Position numbers and translations under genes: made by a program
Origin: Chamaelirium japonicum
Lineage: Eukaryota > Streptophyta > Magnoliopsida > Liliales > Melanthiaceae
Direction of reading: 5' to 3'
Assembly: GCA_947650365.1 (NCBI GenBank)
Contig: OX393550.1
Coordinates: 120,592,374-120,656,373, forward strand
Length of the DNA: 64,000 bases
Shown: piece after piece, positions 14,473-29,195 of the stretch
How the letters are laid out: every line of letters starts with the position of its first letter
How positions within the stretch are numbered: the stretch's first letter is position 1
The notes under the pieces: generated by a model
What the model was told of the DNA's origin: nothing
Database searches by the model: none
The model's input: only the letters and a program-made list of their open reading frames with translations

Positions 14473-14660
14473 CGTACGAATTAATTAGAATGGTTCGTGC
14501 GAGTGAATTAGAATAGATTGTGCGAATGAATTAGAATGGATCATACGAATGAATTAGAATGGGTCGTGCGAATGAATTAGAATAGATTGTGCGAATGAAT
14601 TAGAATGGATCGTACGAATGAATTAGAATGGATACATTCGTGCGATCGTGCGAATGAATT
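14461..14660 (+). repeat. R-to-F junction module CACTAGCACGATCG, copy 1
   Basis: R satellite ends CACTAGCACGATCG and turns to F through the palindromic TCGTACGA and then AATTAATTAGAATGG. The next eight or so monomers carry a distinctive linker order (TTCGTGC, TTGTGC, TCATAC, TCGTGC, TTGTGC, TCGTAC, then a 28-mer). The same junction and linker order occur at 32,334-32,530, offset 17,873 bp. Confidence 0.85.
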
Positions 14661-17600
14661 AGAATGGATCATACGAATGAGTAAGAATGGATCGTATGAG
14701 TGAATTCGAATGGATCGTACGAATGAATTAGCATGGATCATGTGAAAGAATTAGAATGGATCGTATGAATGAATTAGAATGGATCGTACGAATGAATTAG
14801 AATGGATCGTATGAATGAATTAGAATGGATACATTCGTGCGAATGAATTAGAATGGATCGTACGAATGAGTAAGAATGGATCGTACGAATGAAATAGAAT
14901 GGATTGTACGAATGAATTAGAATGGAATTAGAATGGATACATTCGTGCGAATGAATTAGAATGGATCGTATGAATGAGTAAGAATGATTCGTACGATGGA
15001 ATTATAATGGATCGTACGAAGGAATTAGAATGGATACATTCGTCCGAATGAATTCGAATGGATCGTGCGAATGAAATAGAATGGATACAAATGAATTAGA
15101 ATGGATCATACGAATGAATTAGAATGGATCGTATGAGTGAATTCGAATGGATCGTGCGAATGAATTAGAATGGATCATACGAATGAATTAGAATGGATCA
15201 TACGAATGAATTAGAATAGATCGTACGAATGAATTAGATTGGATCGTACGAATGAATTAGAATAGATCGTACGAATGAGTAAGAATGGATCGTACGAATG
15301 AAATCGAATGTATTGTACGAACGAATTAGAATGGATCGTACGAATGAATTAGAATGGATCGTATGAAAGAATTAGAATGGATTGTATGAATGAATTAGAA
15401 TAGATCGTGCGAATGAATTAGAATGGATTATACGAATGAGTAAGAATGGATCGTACGAAAGAAATAGAATAGATACAAATGAATTAGAATGGATCATACG
15501 AATGAATTAGAATGAATCGTACGAATGAAATAGAATGGATCGTGCGAATGAATTAGAATGGATCGTGCGAATGAATTAGAATAGATTGTATGAATGAATT
15601 AGAATGGATACATTCGTGCGAATGAATTAGAATGTATCGTATGAATGAATTAGAATAGGTCGTACGAATAAATTAGAATGGATCATATGAATGAATATGA
15701 ATTAGAATAGATCGTACGAAGGAATTAGAATGGATCGTACGAATGAATTAGAATGGATTGTACGAATGAATTATAATGGATCGTACGAATGAATTAGAAT
15801 GGATTTTACGAATGAATTAGAATGGATACATTCGTGTGAATGAATTAGAATGGATCATACGAATGAGTAAGAATGGATCGTACTTATGAATTAGAATGGA
15901 TTGTACGAATGAATTAGAATGGATCGTACGAATGAATTAGAATGGATCGTACGAATGAATTAGAATGGATCGTGTGAAAGAATTAGAATGGATTGTATGA
16001 ATGAATTAGAATGGATCGTATGAATAAATTAGAATGGATCGTGCGAATGAATTAGAATAGATCGTACGAATGAATTAGAATGGATCGTACGAATGAATTA
16101 GAATGGATCGCACGAATGTATCCATTCTAATTACTTCGTACGATCCATTCTAATTCATTCGTACGATCCATTCTATTTCATTCATACGATCCATTATTAC
16201 GATCCATTCTAATTTATTCGTACGATCCATTCTAATTCATTCGTATGATCCATATTGCAAAAGAATGAATTAGAATGGATTGTACGAATGAATTAGAATG
16301 GATCGTACGAATGAATTAGAATGGATCGTACGAATGAATTAGAATGGATACATTCGTGCAAATGAATTAGAATGGATCATACGAATGAGTAAGAATTGAT
16401 TGTACGAATGAATTAGAATGGATCGTACGAATGAATTAGAATAGATTGTATGAATGAATTAGAATGGATCGTACGAATGAATTAGAATGGATTGTGCGAA
16501 TGAATTAGAATGGATCGTACGAATGAATTAGAATGGATACATTCGTGCGAATGAATTAGAATGGATCGTACGAATGAGTAATAATGGATCGTACGAATGA
16601 AATAGAATAGATTGTACGAGTGAATTAGAATGGATTCATTCGAATGAATTAGAATGGATCTTACGAATGAATTAGAATGGATCGTACGATTGAATTAGAA
16701 TGGATCGTACGAATGAATTAGAATGGATACACGATTCATTCTAATTCATTCATACGATCCATTGTAATTCATTCGTACGATCCATTCTAATTCTTTCACA
16801 CGATCCATTCTATTTCATTCATACGATCTATTCTAATTCAATTGCACGATCCATTCTAATTCATTCGTACGATCCATTCTAATTCATTCGCACGATCCAT
16901 TCTAGTTCATAAGTACGATCCATTCTATTTGATTCATACGATCCATTCTAATTCATTTGCACGATCCATTCTAATTCCATTCTATTTCTTTCGTGCGATC
17001 CATTCCTACTCAATCGTATGATCCATTCTAACTCATTCACACGAATGTATCCATTCTAATTCATTCGTACGATCCATTCTAATTCATTCGCACGATCCAT
17101 TCTAATTCATTAATACGATCCAATCTAATTCATTCGTACGATCCATTCTAATTCATTCGCATGAATGTATCCATTCTAATTCATTCGTGCGATTCTAATT
17201 CATTCATACAATCTATTCTAATTCTTTCACACGTCATACGATCCATTCTAATTCATTCGTACGATTCATTCTAATTCATGAATAAGAATGGATATGTGTG
17301 AATTCGAAAGAATTAGAATAGATCGTGCGAATGAATTAGAATGGATCGTACGAATGAATATGAATGTATCGCACGAATGAATTAGAATGGATCGTACGAA
17401 TGAAATAGAATAGATTGTGCGAATGAATTAGAATGGATCGTACGAATGAATTATAATGGATACATTCGTGCGAATGAATTAGAATGGATCGTACGAATGA
17501 ATTAGAATGGATACATTCGTGCGAATGAATTAGAATGGATCGTACGAATGAGTAAGAATGGATCGTACATTCGTGCGAATGAATTAGAATGGATTGTATG

Positions 17601-18502
17601 AATGAATTAGATTGGATCATATAAACGAATTTGAATGGATCGTACGTATGAATTAGAATGGATACATTCATGGGAATGAATAAGAATGGATCGTACGAAG
17701 GAATTAGAATGGATCATACGAAGGAAATTAGAGTGGATCGTACGAAGGAATTAGAATGGATCGTACGAAGGAATTAGAATGGATCGTATGAATGAATAAG
17801 AATGGATATATTCGTGCGAATGAATTAGAATGGATCGAACGAATGAGTAAGAATGGATCGTACGAATGAAATAGAATGGATTGTACGAATGAATTAGAAT
17901 GGATCATACGAATGAATTAGAATGGATCGTATGAATGAATTAGAATGGATCGTGTGAAAGAATTAGAATGGATTGTATGATTGAATTAGAATGGATCGTA
18001 TGAATGAATTAGATTGGATCGTATGAATGAATTAGAATGGATCATGCGAAGGAATTAGAATGGATACATTCGTGCGAATGAATTAGAATTGATCGTGCGA
18101 ATGAATTACAATGGTTCGAATTAGAATGGATCATACGATTGAGTAAGAATGGATCGTACGAATGAAATAGAATAGATCGTACGGAATGGATCGTACGAAG
18201 GAATTAGAATGGATCATACGAAGGAATTAGAATGGATCGTACGAATGAATTAGAATGGATACATTCGTGCGAATGAACTAGAATAGAACGTACGAATGAA
18301 TTAGAATGGATCGTATGAATGAAATAGAAAGGATTGTACGAATGAATTAGAATGGATACATTCGTGCGAATGAATTAGAATGGATACATTCGTGCGAATG
18401 AATTAGAATGGATCATACGAATGGGTAAGAATGGATCGTACGAATGAAATAGAATGGATTGTACGAACGAATAAGAATGGATCGTATGAATGAATTAGAT
18501 TA
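14661..18502. repeat. Satellite mosaic 14.7-18.5 kb
   Basis: Blocks: F to 16,110, R to 16,257, F to 16,731, R to 17,280, F to 18,502. Ordinary 23- and 28-mers. The R-F switch at about 16,254-16,262 has a few odd bases (CATATTGCAAAAG), the least satellite-like short stretch outside the LTR. No gene is visible. Confidence 0.88.
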
Positions 18503-21500
18503 CGATATATTCTATTTCATTCGTACGATCCATTCTAATTCATTCGTATAATCCATTCTATTTCATTCGTATGATCCATTCTTACTCATTCGTATGATCC
18601 ATTCTAATTCATTCGCAAGAATGTATCCATTCTAATTCATTCGTACGATCCATTCTAATTCATTCGTACGATCTAATCTAATTAATTCATACGATCCATT
18701 CTAATTCCTTCATACAATACATTCTAATTCTTTCACACGATCCATTCTAATTCATTCGTACGATCCATTCTAATTCATTCATAAAATCCATTCTATTTCA
18801 TTCGTACGATCCATTCTTACTCATTCGTACGATCCATTCTAATTCATTCGTACGATCTATTCTAATTCGTTCGCACGAATGTATCCATTCTAATTCATTC
18901 GTACAATCCATTCTAATTCATTCATACGATCCATTCTAATTCATTCATACGATCCATTCTAATTCAATCGTACGATCCATTCTAATTCATTCGTACACGT
19001 GCGAATGAATTAGAATGGATCATACGAATGAGTAAGAATGGATCGTACGAAGGAATTAGAATGGATCGTACGAATTAATTAGAATGGATACATTCGTGCG
19101 AATTAATTAGTATGGATCGTGCGAATGAATTAGAATGGATCGAATTAGAATGGATATATTCGTGCGAATAAATTATAATGGATCGTGCGAATGAATTCGA
19201 ATGGATCGTACGAAAGAATTAGAATGGATCGTATGAATGAATTAGAATGGATCGTACGAATGAATTAGAATAGATACATTCGTGCAAATGAATTAGAATA
19301 GATCGTACGAATGAATTAGAATGGATTGTACGAATGAGTAAGAATGGATCGTACGAATGAAATAGAATGGATTGTACGAATGAATTAGAATGGATCGTAC
19401 GAAAGAATTAGAATGGATCGTGTGAAAGAATTAGAATGGATTGTATGAATGAATTTGAATAGATCGTATGAATGAATTAGAATGGATCGTACGAATGAAT
19501 TCGAATGGATCGTACAAATGAATTAGAATGGATACATTCGTGCGAATGAATTAGAATGGATCATACGAATGAGTAAGAATGGATCGTACGAATAAAATAG
19601 AATGGATTGTATGAATGAATTAGAATGGATCATATGAATGAAATAGAATGGATCGTAATCAAATTCATTCACTAATTTCCATTCTAATTCATTCATACGA
19701 TCCATTCTAATTCATTCGCACGAATGTATCCATTCTAATTCAGTCGTACGATCCATTCTAATTCATTCGCACGATCCATTCTAATTCATTCATACGATCC
19801 ATTCTAATTCATTCGTACAATCCATTCTAATTCATTAATTAGAATGGATCGTACGAATGAATTAGAATGGATCGTAACGAATGAATTAGAATAGAATGTG
19901 CGAATGAATTAGAATGGATCGTATGAATGAATTAGAATTGATAGTGCGAATGAATTAGAATGGATCGTACGAATGAATTAGAATGGATACATTCGTGCGA
20001 ATGAATTAGAATGGATCGTATGAATGAATTAGAATAGAAATTAGAATGGATCGTGCGAATGAATTCGAATGGATCGTGCGAATGAAATTGAATAGATACA
20101 AATGAATTAGAATGGATCATACGAATGAATTAGAATGGATCGTATGAGTAAATTCGAATGGATCGTGCGAATGAATTAGAATGGATTGTACTAATGAATT
20201 AGAATGGATCGTCCTAATGAGTAAGATTAGATCGTACGAGTGAAATAGAATGGATCGTATGAATTAGAATGGATCGTACGAAGGAATTAGAATGGATACA
20301 TTCGAGCAAATGAATTAGAATGGATCGTATGAATGAGTAAGAATGATTCGTACGAAGGAATTAGCATTGATCGTACGAAGAAATTAGAATGGATACATTT
20401 GTGCGAATGAATTAGAATGGATCGTACGAACCATTCTAATTGATTCATACAATCCATTCTAATTCTTTCACACGATCCATTCTAATTCATTCGTACGATC
20501 CATTCTAATTCCTTCAAACGATCCATTCTAATTCATACGATCTATTCTATTTCATTCATACGATCCATTCTAATTCATTCGCACGATCCATTCTAATTCA
20601 TTCCTACAATCCATTCTATTTCATTCGTACGATCCATTCTTACTCATTCGTATGATCCATTCTAATTCATTCGCACGAATGTATCTATTCTAATTCATTC
20701 GTACAATCCATTCTAATTCTTTCATACGATCCATTCTACTTCATTTGCACAAATATATCCATTCTAATTCATTCATACGATCCATTCTAATTCATTCGCA
20801 CGATCCATTCTAATTCATTCGCATGAATGAATCCATTCTAATTCATTCGTACGATCCATTCTAATTCATTCGTACAATCCATTCTATTTCATTCGCACGA
20901 TCCATTCTAATTCATTCGTACGATGATCCATTCTAATTCCTTCGTACAGTCCATTCTAATTCATACGCACGAATTTATCCATTCTAATTCATTATAATTC
21001 ATTCGTATGATCCATTCTAATTCATTCGCATGAATATATCCATTCTAATTCATTCGTACGATCCATTCTAATTCATTCGTACGATCCATTCTAATTCATT
21101 CGTACAATCCATTTTATTTCATTCGTACGATCCATTCTTACTCATTCATATGATCCATTCTAATTCATTCGCACGAATGTATCCATTCTAATTCATTCGT
21201 ACGATCTATTCTAATTCATTCGTACGATCCATTCTAATTCATTCGCACGATCCATTCTAATTCATTCGCACGAATGAATCCATTCTAATTCATTCGTACA
21301 ATCCATTCTATTTCATTCGTACGATCCATTCTTACTCATTCGTATGATCCATTCTAATTCATTCGTACGATCCATTCTAATTCATTCGTATGATCTATTC
21401 TAATTCATTCATACGATCCATTCTAATTCATTAATTAGAATGGATTGTACGAATGAATTAGAATGGATACATTCGTGCGAATGAGTTAGAATGGATCATA

Positions 21501-22346
21501 TGAATGAATTAGATTGCATCTACGATCCATTCTAATTCATTTGTACAATCCGTTATATTTCATTCGTACGATCCATTCTTACTCATTCGTACGATCCATT
21601 CTAATTTATTCGCACGAATGTATCCATTCTAATTCATTCGTACGATCCATTCTAATTCATTCATACGATCCATTCTAATTCATTCATACGATCCATTCTA
21701 ATTCATTCATACAATCCATTCTAATTCTTTCACACGCACGAATACATTCGTACGATCCATTCTTACTCATTCGTACGATCCATTCTAATTCATTCCCACG
21801 AATGTATACATTCTAATTCATTCATATGATCCATTCTAATTCATTCGTACGATCCATTCTTACTCATTCGTACGATCCATTCTAATTCATTCGCACGAAT
21901 GTATCCATTCTAATTCATTCGTACGATCCATTCTAATTCATTCGTACGATCCATTCTAATTCATTGGTACAATCCATTCTATTTCATTCGTACGATCCAT
22001 TCTTACTCATTCGTACGATCCATTCTAATTCATTCGCACGAATGTATCCATTCTAATTCATTCATACGATCCATTCTAATTCATTCCTACGATCCATTCT
22101 AATTCATTTATACGATCCATTCTAATTCATTCATACGATCCATTCTAATTCTTTCACACGATCCATTCTAATTCATTCGTACGATCCATTCTATTTCATT
22201 CGTACAATCCATTCTATTTCATTTGTACGATCCATTCTTACTCATTCGTACGATCCATTCTAATTCATTCGCACGAATGTATCCATTCTAATTCATTCGT
22301 ACGATCCATTCTTACTTATTCGTATGATCCATTCTAATTCATTCGC
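18503..22346. repeat. Satellite mosaic 18.5-22.3 kb
   Basis: Blocks: R to 18,996, F to 19,658, R to 19,836, F to 20,430, R to 21,434, F to 21,518, R to 22,346. Tail-to-tail hairpin junctions at about 19,836 and 21,434 share the text CTAATTCATTAATTAG. A junction related to the 4.2-kb module (GATCGTAATCAAATTC) is at 19,654. No gene is visible. Confidence 0.88.
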
Positions 22347-25293
22347 GTGCGAATGAATTAGAATTGATCGTGCGAATGAATTAGAATGGATCGTACGAAT
22401 GAATTAGAATAGATCATACGAAGGAAATAGAATGGATCGTACGAATGAAATAGAATAGATTGTGCGAATGAATTAGAATGGATCGTACGTAATGAATTAG
22501 AATGGAACGTACGAATGAATTAGAATAGATTGTGCGAATGAATTAGAATGGATCGTATGAAAGAATTAGAATGGATAAATTCGTGCGAATTAATTAGAAT
22601 GGATTGTACGAATGAATTAGAATGGATCGTACGAATGAATTAGAATGGATCGTACGAATGAATTAGAATGGATACATTCGTGCGAATGAATTAGAATGGA
22701 TCATACGAATGAGTAAGAATGGATCGTACGAATGAAATAGAATGAATTGTACGAATGAATTAGAATGGATCGTACGAATGAATTAGAATGGATACATTCG
22801 TGCGAATGAATTAGAATGGATCGTACGAATGAGTAAGAATGGATCGTACGAATGAAATAAAATGGATTGTACGAATGAATTAGAATGGATCGTGCGAATG
22901 AATTAGAATGGATCGTGCGAATGAATTAGAGTGGATCGTGTGAAAGAATTAGAATGGATTGTATGAATGAATTAGAATGGATCATATGAATGAATTAGAA
23001 TGGATCGTGCGAATGAATTCGAATGGATCGTGCGAATGAAATAGAATGGATACAAATGAATTAGAATGGATCATACGAATGAATTAGAATGGATCGTATG
23101 AGTGAATTCGAATAGATCGTGCGAATGAATTAGAATGGATCGTACGAATGAATTAGAGTGGATACATTCGTGCGAATGAATTAGAATGGATCATGCGAAT
23201 GAATTAGAATGGATCGTACGAATGAATTAGAATGGATACATTCGTGCGAATGAATTAGAATGGATCATACGAATGAGTAAGAATGGTTCGTACGAATGAA
23301 ATAGAATGGATTGTACGAATGAATTAGAATGGATCATACGAATGAATTAGAATGGATCGTACGAATAAATTAGAATGGATAAATTCATGTGAATGAATTA
23401 GAATGGATCGTACGAATGAATTAGAATGGATACATTCGTGCGAATGAATTAGAATGGATCATACGAATGAGTAAGAATGGATCGTACGAATATATTTGTG
23501 CAAATGAATTAGAATGGATCGTGCGAATGAATTATAATGGATCGTACGAATGAATTAGAATGATTACATTCGTGCGAATGAATTAGAATGGATCGTATGA
23601 ATGAATTAGAATGGATCGTATGAATGAATTAGAATGGATTAGAATGGATCGTGCGAATGAATTAGAATGGATCGTATGAATGAATTGGAATGGATCGTAT
23701 GAATGAATTAGAATGAATTAGAATGGATCGTATGAATGAATTAGAATGGATCGTGCGAATGAATTCGAATGGATCGTGCGAATGAAATATAATGGATACA
23801 AATGAATTAGAATGGATCATACGAATGAATTAGAATGGATCATATGAGTGAATTCGAATGGATCGTGCCAATGAATTAGAATGGATTGTACGAATGAATT
23901 AGAATGGATCGTGCTAATGAGTAAGAATAGATCGTACGAATGAAATAGAATGGATCGTATGAATTAGAATGGATCGTACGAAGGAATTAGAATGGATACA
24001 TTCGTGCGAATGAATTAGAATGGATCGTACGAATGAGTAAGAATGATTCGTACAAAGGAATTAGAATGGATCATACGAAGGAATTAGAATGGATACATTC
24101 GTGCGAATGAATTAGAATGGATCGTACGAATGAATTAGAATGGATACATTCGTGCGAATGAATTAGAATGGATCGGACGAATGAATTAGAATAGATTGTG
24201 CGAATGAATTAGAATGGATCGTACGAATGAATTAGAATGGATACATTCGTGCGAATGAATTAGACTGGATCGTACGAATGAATTAGAGTGGATCGTGTGA
24301 AAGAATTAGAATGGATTGTATGAATGAATTAGAATGGATCGTATGAATGAATTAGAATGGATCGTGCGAATGAATTCGAATGGATCGTGCGAATGAAATA
24401 GAATGGATACAAATGAATTAGAATGGATCATACGAATGAATTAGAATGGATCGTATGAGTGAATTCGAATGGATCGTGGGAATGAATTAGAATGGATTGT
24501 ACGAATGAATTAGAATGAATTGTGCTAGTGAGTAAGAATAGATCGTACGAATGAATTAGAATGGATCGTATGAATGAATTAGAATAGATTGTGCGAATGA
24601 ATTAGAATGGATCGTACGAATGAATTAGAATGGATACATTCGTGCGAATGAATTAGAATGGATCGTACGAATGAATTAGAGTGGATCGTGTGAAAGAATT
24701 AGAATGGATTGTTTGAATGAATTAGAATGGATCGTATGAATGAATTAGAATGGATCGTGCGAATGAATTCGAATGGATCGTGCGAATGAAATAGAATGGA
24801 TACAAATGAATTAGAATGGATCATATGAATGAATTAGAATGGATAGTATGAGTGAATTCGAATGGATCGTGCGAATGAATTAGAATGGATTGTACGAATA
24901 AATTAGAATGGATCGTGCTAATGAGTAAGAATAGATCGTACGAATGAAATATAATGGATCGTATGAATTAGAAGGGATCGTACGAAGGAATTAGAATGGA
25001 TACATTCGTGCGAATGAATTAGAATGGATCGTACCAATGAGTAAGAATGATTCATACGAAGGAATTAGAATGGATCGTACGAATGAATTAGAATGGATCG
25101 TACGAATGAATTAGAATGGATCGTGTGAAAAAATTTGAATGGATTGTACGAATGAATTAGAATGGATCATACAAATGAATTAGAATGGATCCTATGAATG
25201 AATTAGAATGGATCGTACGAATGAATTAGAATGGATCGTATGTATGAATTAGAATGGATTGTATGAATGAATAAGAATGGATCGTATGAATGA
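22347..25293 (+). repeat. Longest F block, with nested duplications
   Basis: About 2.9 kb of uninterrupted F satellite. A distinctive series recurs at about 22,925, 24,282 and 24,675, with a partial form near 23,760: TTAGAGTGG, GTGTGAAAG, GAATTCGAATGG, GGATACAAATG, GTATGAGTG and GTGCTAATGAGTAAG. It marks local HORs built from rarer monomers, including the shortened GGATACAAATG joint. Confidence 0.85.
24180..24968 (+). repeat. 393-bp tandem duplication
   Basis: The same ordered set of variant monomers (TTAGAGTGG, then GTGTGAAAG, GAATTCGAATGG, GGATACAAATG, GTATGAGTG, GTGCTA(A/G)TGAG) starts at 24,282 and at 24,675, exactly 393 bp apart. Only a few substitutions separate the copies, so this is recent compared with the surrounding monomers. 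The ends are approximate. Confidence 0.85.
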
Positions 25294-28200
25294 CGATCCA
25301 TTCTAATTCATTCGTACGATCCATTCTAATTCATTCGTATGATCCATTCTAATTCATTCGCACGAATGTATCAATTCTAATTCATTCGTACGATCCATTC
25401 AAATTAATTCATACGATCCAATCTATTTCATTCGTACGATCCATTCTAATTCATTCGCACGATCCATTCTAATTCATTCGCACAATCCATTCTAATTCAT
25501 TCTTATGATCCATTCTAATTCATTCGTATGATCCATTCTAATTCATTCGTACAATCCATTCTATTTCATTCGTACGATCCACTCTTACTCATTCGTACGA
25601 TCTATTCTAATTCTTTCGCACAAATGTATCCATTCTAATTCATTCGTACGATCCATTCTAATTCATTCGTACGATCCATTCTAATTCATTCGTATGATCC
25701 ATTCTAATTCATTCGTACGATCCATGCTTACTCAATTGTACGATCCATTCTAATTCATTCGCACGAATGTATCCATTCTAATTCATTTATACGATCCATT
25801 CTAATTCATTCGTACGATCCATTCTAATTCATTCGCACGAATGTATCCATTCTAATTCATTCGTATGATCTATTCTAATTAATTCGCACGATCCATTCTA
25901 ATTCATTGGATTGTGCGAATGAATTAGAATGGATCGTGCGAATGAATTAGAATGGATTGCACGAATGAATTAAAATAGATTGTGCTCCATTCTAATTCAT
26001 TCGCACGATCCCTTCTAATTCATTAATACGATCCAATCTAATTCATTCATACGATCAATTCTAATTCATTCGCACGAATGTATCCATTCTAATTCATTCC
26101 AACGATCCATTCTAATTCATTCGCACGAATGTATCCATTCTAATTCATTCGTACATGTATGAATGATTTAGAATGGATCGTTCGAATGTATTAGAATGGA
26201 TCGTACAAATGAATTAGAATGGATCGTACGAATGTGTTAAAATAGATACATTCGTGCGAATGAATTAGAATGGATCGTACGAATGAATTAGAATGGATTG
26301 TACGAATGAAATAGAATGGATCGTACGAATAATGAATTAGAATGGATTGTATGAATGAATTAGAATGGATCGAACAAATGAAATAGAATGGATTGTACGA
26401 ATGAATTAGAATGGATCGTACGAATGAATTAGAATGGACGGTGTGAAAGAATTAGAATGGATTGTATGAATGAATTAGAATGGATTGTACGAATGAATTA
26501 AAATGGATCGTACGAATGAATTAGAATGGATACATTCGTGCGAAAGAATTAGAATAGATCGTATGAATGAATTAGAATGGATCGTATGAATGAATTAGAA
26601 TGGATATATTCGTATAAATGAATTAAAATGGATCGTATGAATGAATTAGAATGGATACATTCGTGCGACTGAATGATCGTACGAATGAATAAGAATGGAT
26701 CATACGAATGTATCCATTCTAATTCACTAGCACGATCATACGAATTAATTAGAATGGATCGTACGAATGATTTAGAATGGATCGTGCGTCGTACAAATGA
26801 ATTAGAATGGATTGCATTAATGAATTAGAATGGATCGTGCAAATGAATTAGAATGGATCGTATAATAAATTAGAATGGATCGTATGAATGAATTAGAATG
26901 GATCGTACGAATGAATTAGAATGGATACATTCGTGCGAATGAATTAGAATGGATCATACGAATGAGTAAGAATGGATCGTACTCTAATTCATTCGCACGA
27001 ATGTATCCATTTTAATTCATTCATACGATCCATTTTAATTCATTCATACGATCCATTCTAATTCATTCGCACGAATGGATCCAGTCTAATTCATTCGTAC
27101 GATCCATTCTAATTCATTCGCACGATCCATTCTAATTCATTCGCACAATCTATTCTAATTCATTCGTACGATCCATTCTAATTCATTCACACGATCTATT
27201 CTAATTCATTCGTACGATCCATTCTAATTCATTCGCATAATCTATTCTAATTCATTCGTACGATCTATTCTAATTCATTCATACGATCTATTCTAATTCA
27301 TTCGCACGAATGTATCCATTCTAATTCATTCATACGATCTATTCTAATTCGTTCGTACGATCCATTCTAATTCATTCGTACAATCCATTCTATTTCACTC
27401 GTACGATCCATTCTTACTTATTCGTATGATCCATTCTAATTCATTCGCACGAATGTATCCATTCTAATTCATTCGTACGATCCATTCTAATTCATTCGTA
27501 CGATCCATTCTAATTCATTCGTATAATCCATTCTATTTCATTTGTACGATCCATTCTTACTCATTCATATGATCCATTCTAATTCATTCGCATGAATGTA
27601 TCCATTCTAATTCATTCGTACGATCCATTCTAATTCATTCGTACGATCCATTCTAATTCATTCATACGATCCATTCTAATTCATTCGCACGAATGTATCC
27701 ATTCTAATTCATTCGTACGATCTGTTCTAATTCATTCGTACGATCCATTCTAATTTATTAGCACGATCCATTCTAATTCATTCGTACAATCCATTCTATT
27801 TCATTCGTACGATCCATTCTTACTCATTCGTATGATCCATTCAAATTCATTCGCACGAATGTATCCATTCTAATTCATTCGTACGATCCATTCAAATTCA
27901 TTCGCGCGATCAATTCTAATTCATTCGTACGATCCATTCTAATTCATTCGTACAATCCATTCTATTTCATTCGTACGATCCATTCTTACTCATTCGTATG
28001 ATCCATTCTAATTCATTCGCACGAATGTATCCATTCTAATTCATTCGTGCGATCCATTCTAATTTATTCCGTACGATCCATTCTAATTCATTCATACGAT
28101 CCATTCTAATTCTTTCACATGATCCATTCTAATTCATTCGTACGATCCATTCTAATTCGTATGATCCATTCTAATTCATTCGTACAATCCATTCTATTTC

Positions 28201-28557
28201 ATTCTTACGATCCATTCTGACTCATTCATATGATCCATTCTAATTCATTCGCACAAATGTATCCATTCTAATTCATTCGTATCATCCATTCTAATTCGTT
28301 CAGACGATCCATTCTAATTCATTCATACAATCCATTCTAATTATTTCACACGATCCATTCTAATTCATTCGTACGATCCATTCTAATTCATTCATACAAT
28401 CCATTCTATTTCATTCATACGATCCATTCTTACTCATTCGTACGATCCATTCTAATTCATTCGCACGAATGTATCCATTCTAATTCATTCGTACGATCCA
28501 TTCTAATTCATTCATACAATCCATTCTATTTCATTCGTACGATCCATTCTAATTCAA
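25294..28557. repeat. Satellite mosaic 25.3-28.6 kb
   Basis: Blocks: R to 25,907, F to 25,985, R to 26,155, F to 26,709, R to 26,736, F to 26,982, R to 28,557. Several blocks are under 200 bp, the densest switching in the window. The GTGCGTCGTACA marker is at 26,784. The long R part (26,983-28,557) contains regular 28-mer-punctuated HORs. No gene is visible. Confidence 0.88.
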
Positions 28558-29195
28558 TGGATTCATTCGTGCAAATGAATTAGAATGGATTGTATGAATG
28601 AATTAGATTGGATCGTATAAATGAATTAGAATGGACCATGCAAATGAATTAGAATGGATCGTACGAAGGAATTAGAATGGATCGTACGAATGAATTAGAA
28701 TGGATAGTACGAATGAATTAGAATGGTTACATTCGTGCGAATGAATTTGAATGGATCATACGAATGAGTAAGAATGGATCATACGAATGAAATAGAATGG
28801 ATTGCACGAATGAATTAGAATGGATCGTACGAATGAATTAGAATGGATCGTGTGAAAGAATTAGAATGGATTGTATGAATGAATTAGAATGGATCGTATG
28901 AATGAATTAGAATGGATCGTACGAATGAATTAGAATATATCGTACAAATGAATTAGAATGGATACATTCGTGCGAATGAATTAGAATGGATCATACGAAT
29001 GAGTACGAATGGATCGTACGAATGAAATAGAATGGATTGTACGAATGAATTAGAATGGATCGTACGAATGAATTAGAATGGATCGTGTGAAAGAATTAGA
29101 ATGGATTGTTTGAATGAACTAGAATGGATCGTATGAATGAATTAGAATGGATCGTACGAATGAATTAGAATGGATACATTCGTGCGAATGAATTA
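28558..29195 (+). repeat. Type example of the canonical HOR, F orientation
   Basis: 28-mer linkers at about 28,726, 28,961 and 29,173 give spacings of 235 and 212 bp, which equal 28 + 9x23 and 28 + 8x23. Monomer order after the 28-mer: linker CATAC; GAGTAAG (here GAGTACG in one copy) with CGTAC; GAAATAG with TGTAC; CGTAC; CGTGT; GAAAGAATT with TGTAT; CGTAT; CGTAC; next 28-mer. The same order recurs all over the window in both orientations. Confidence 0.9.
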
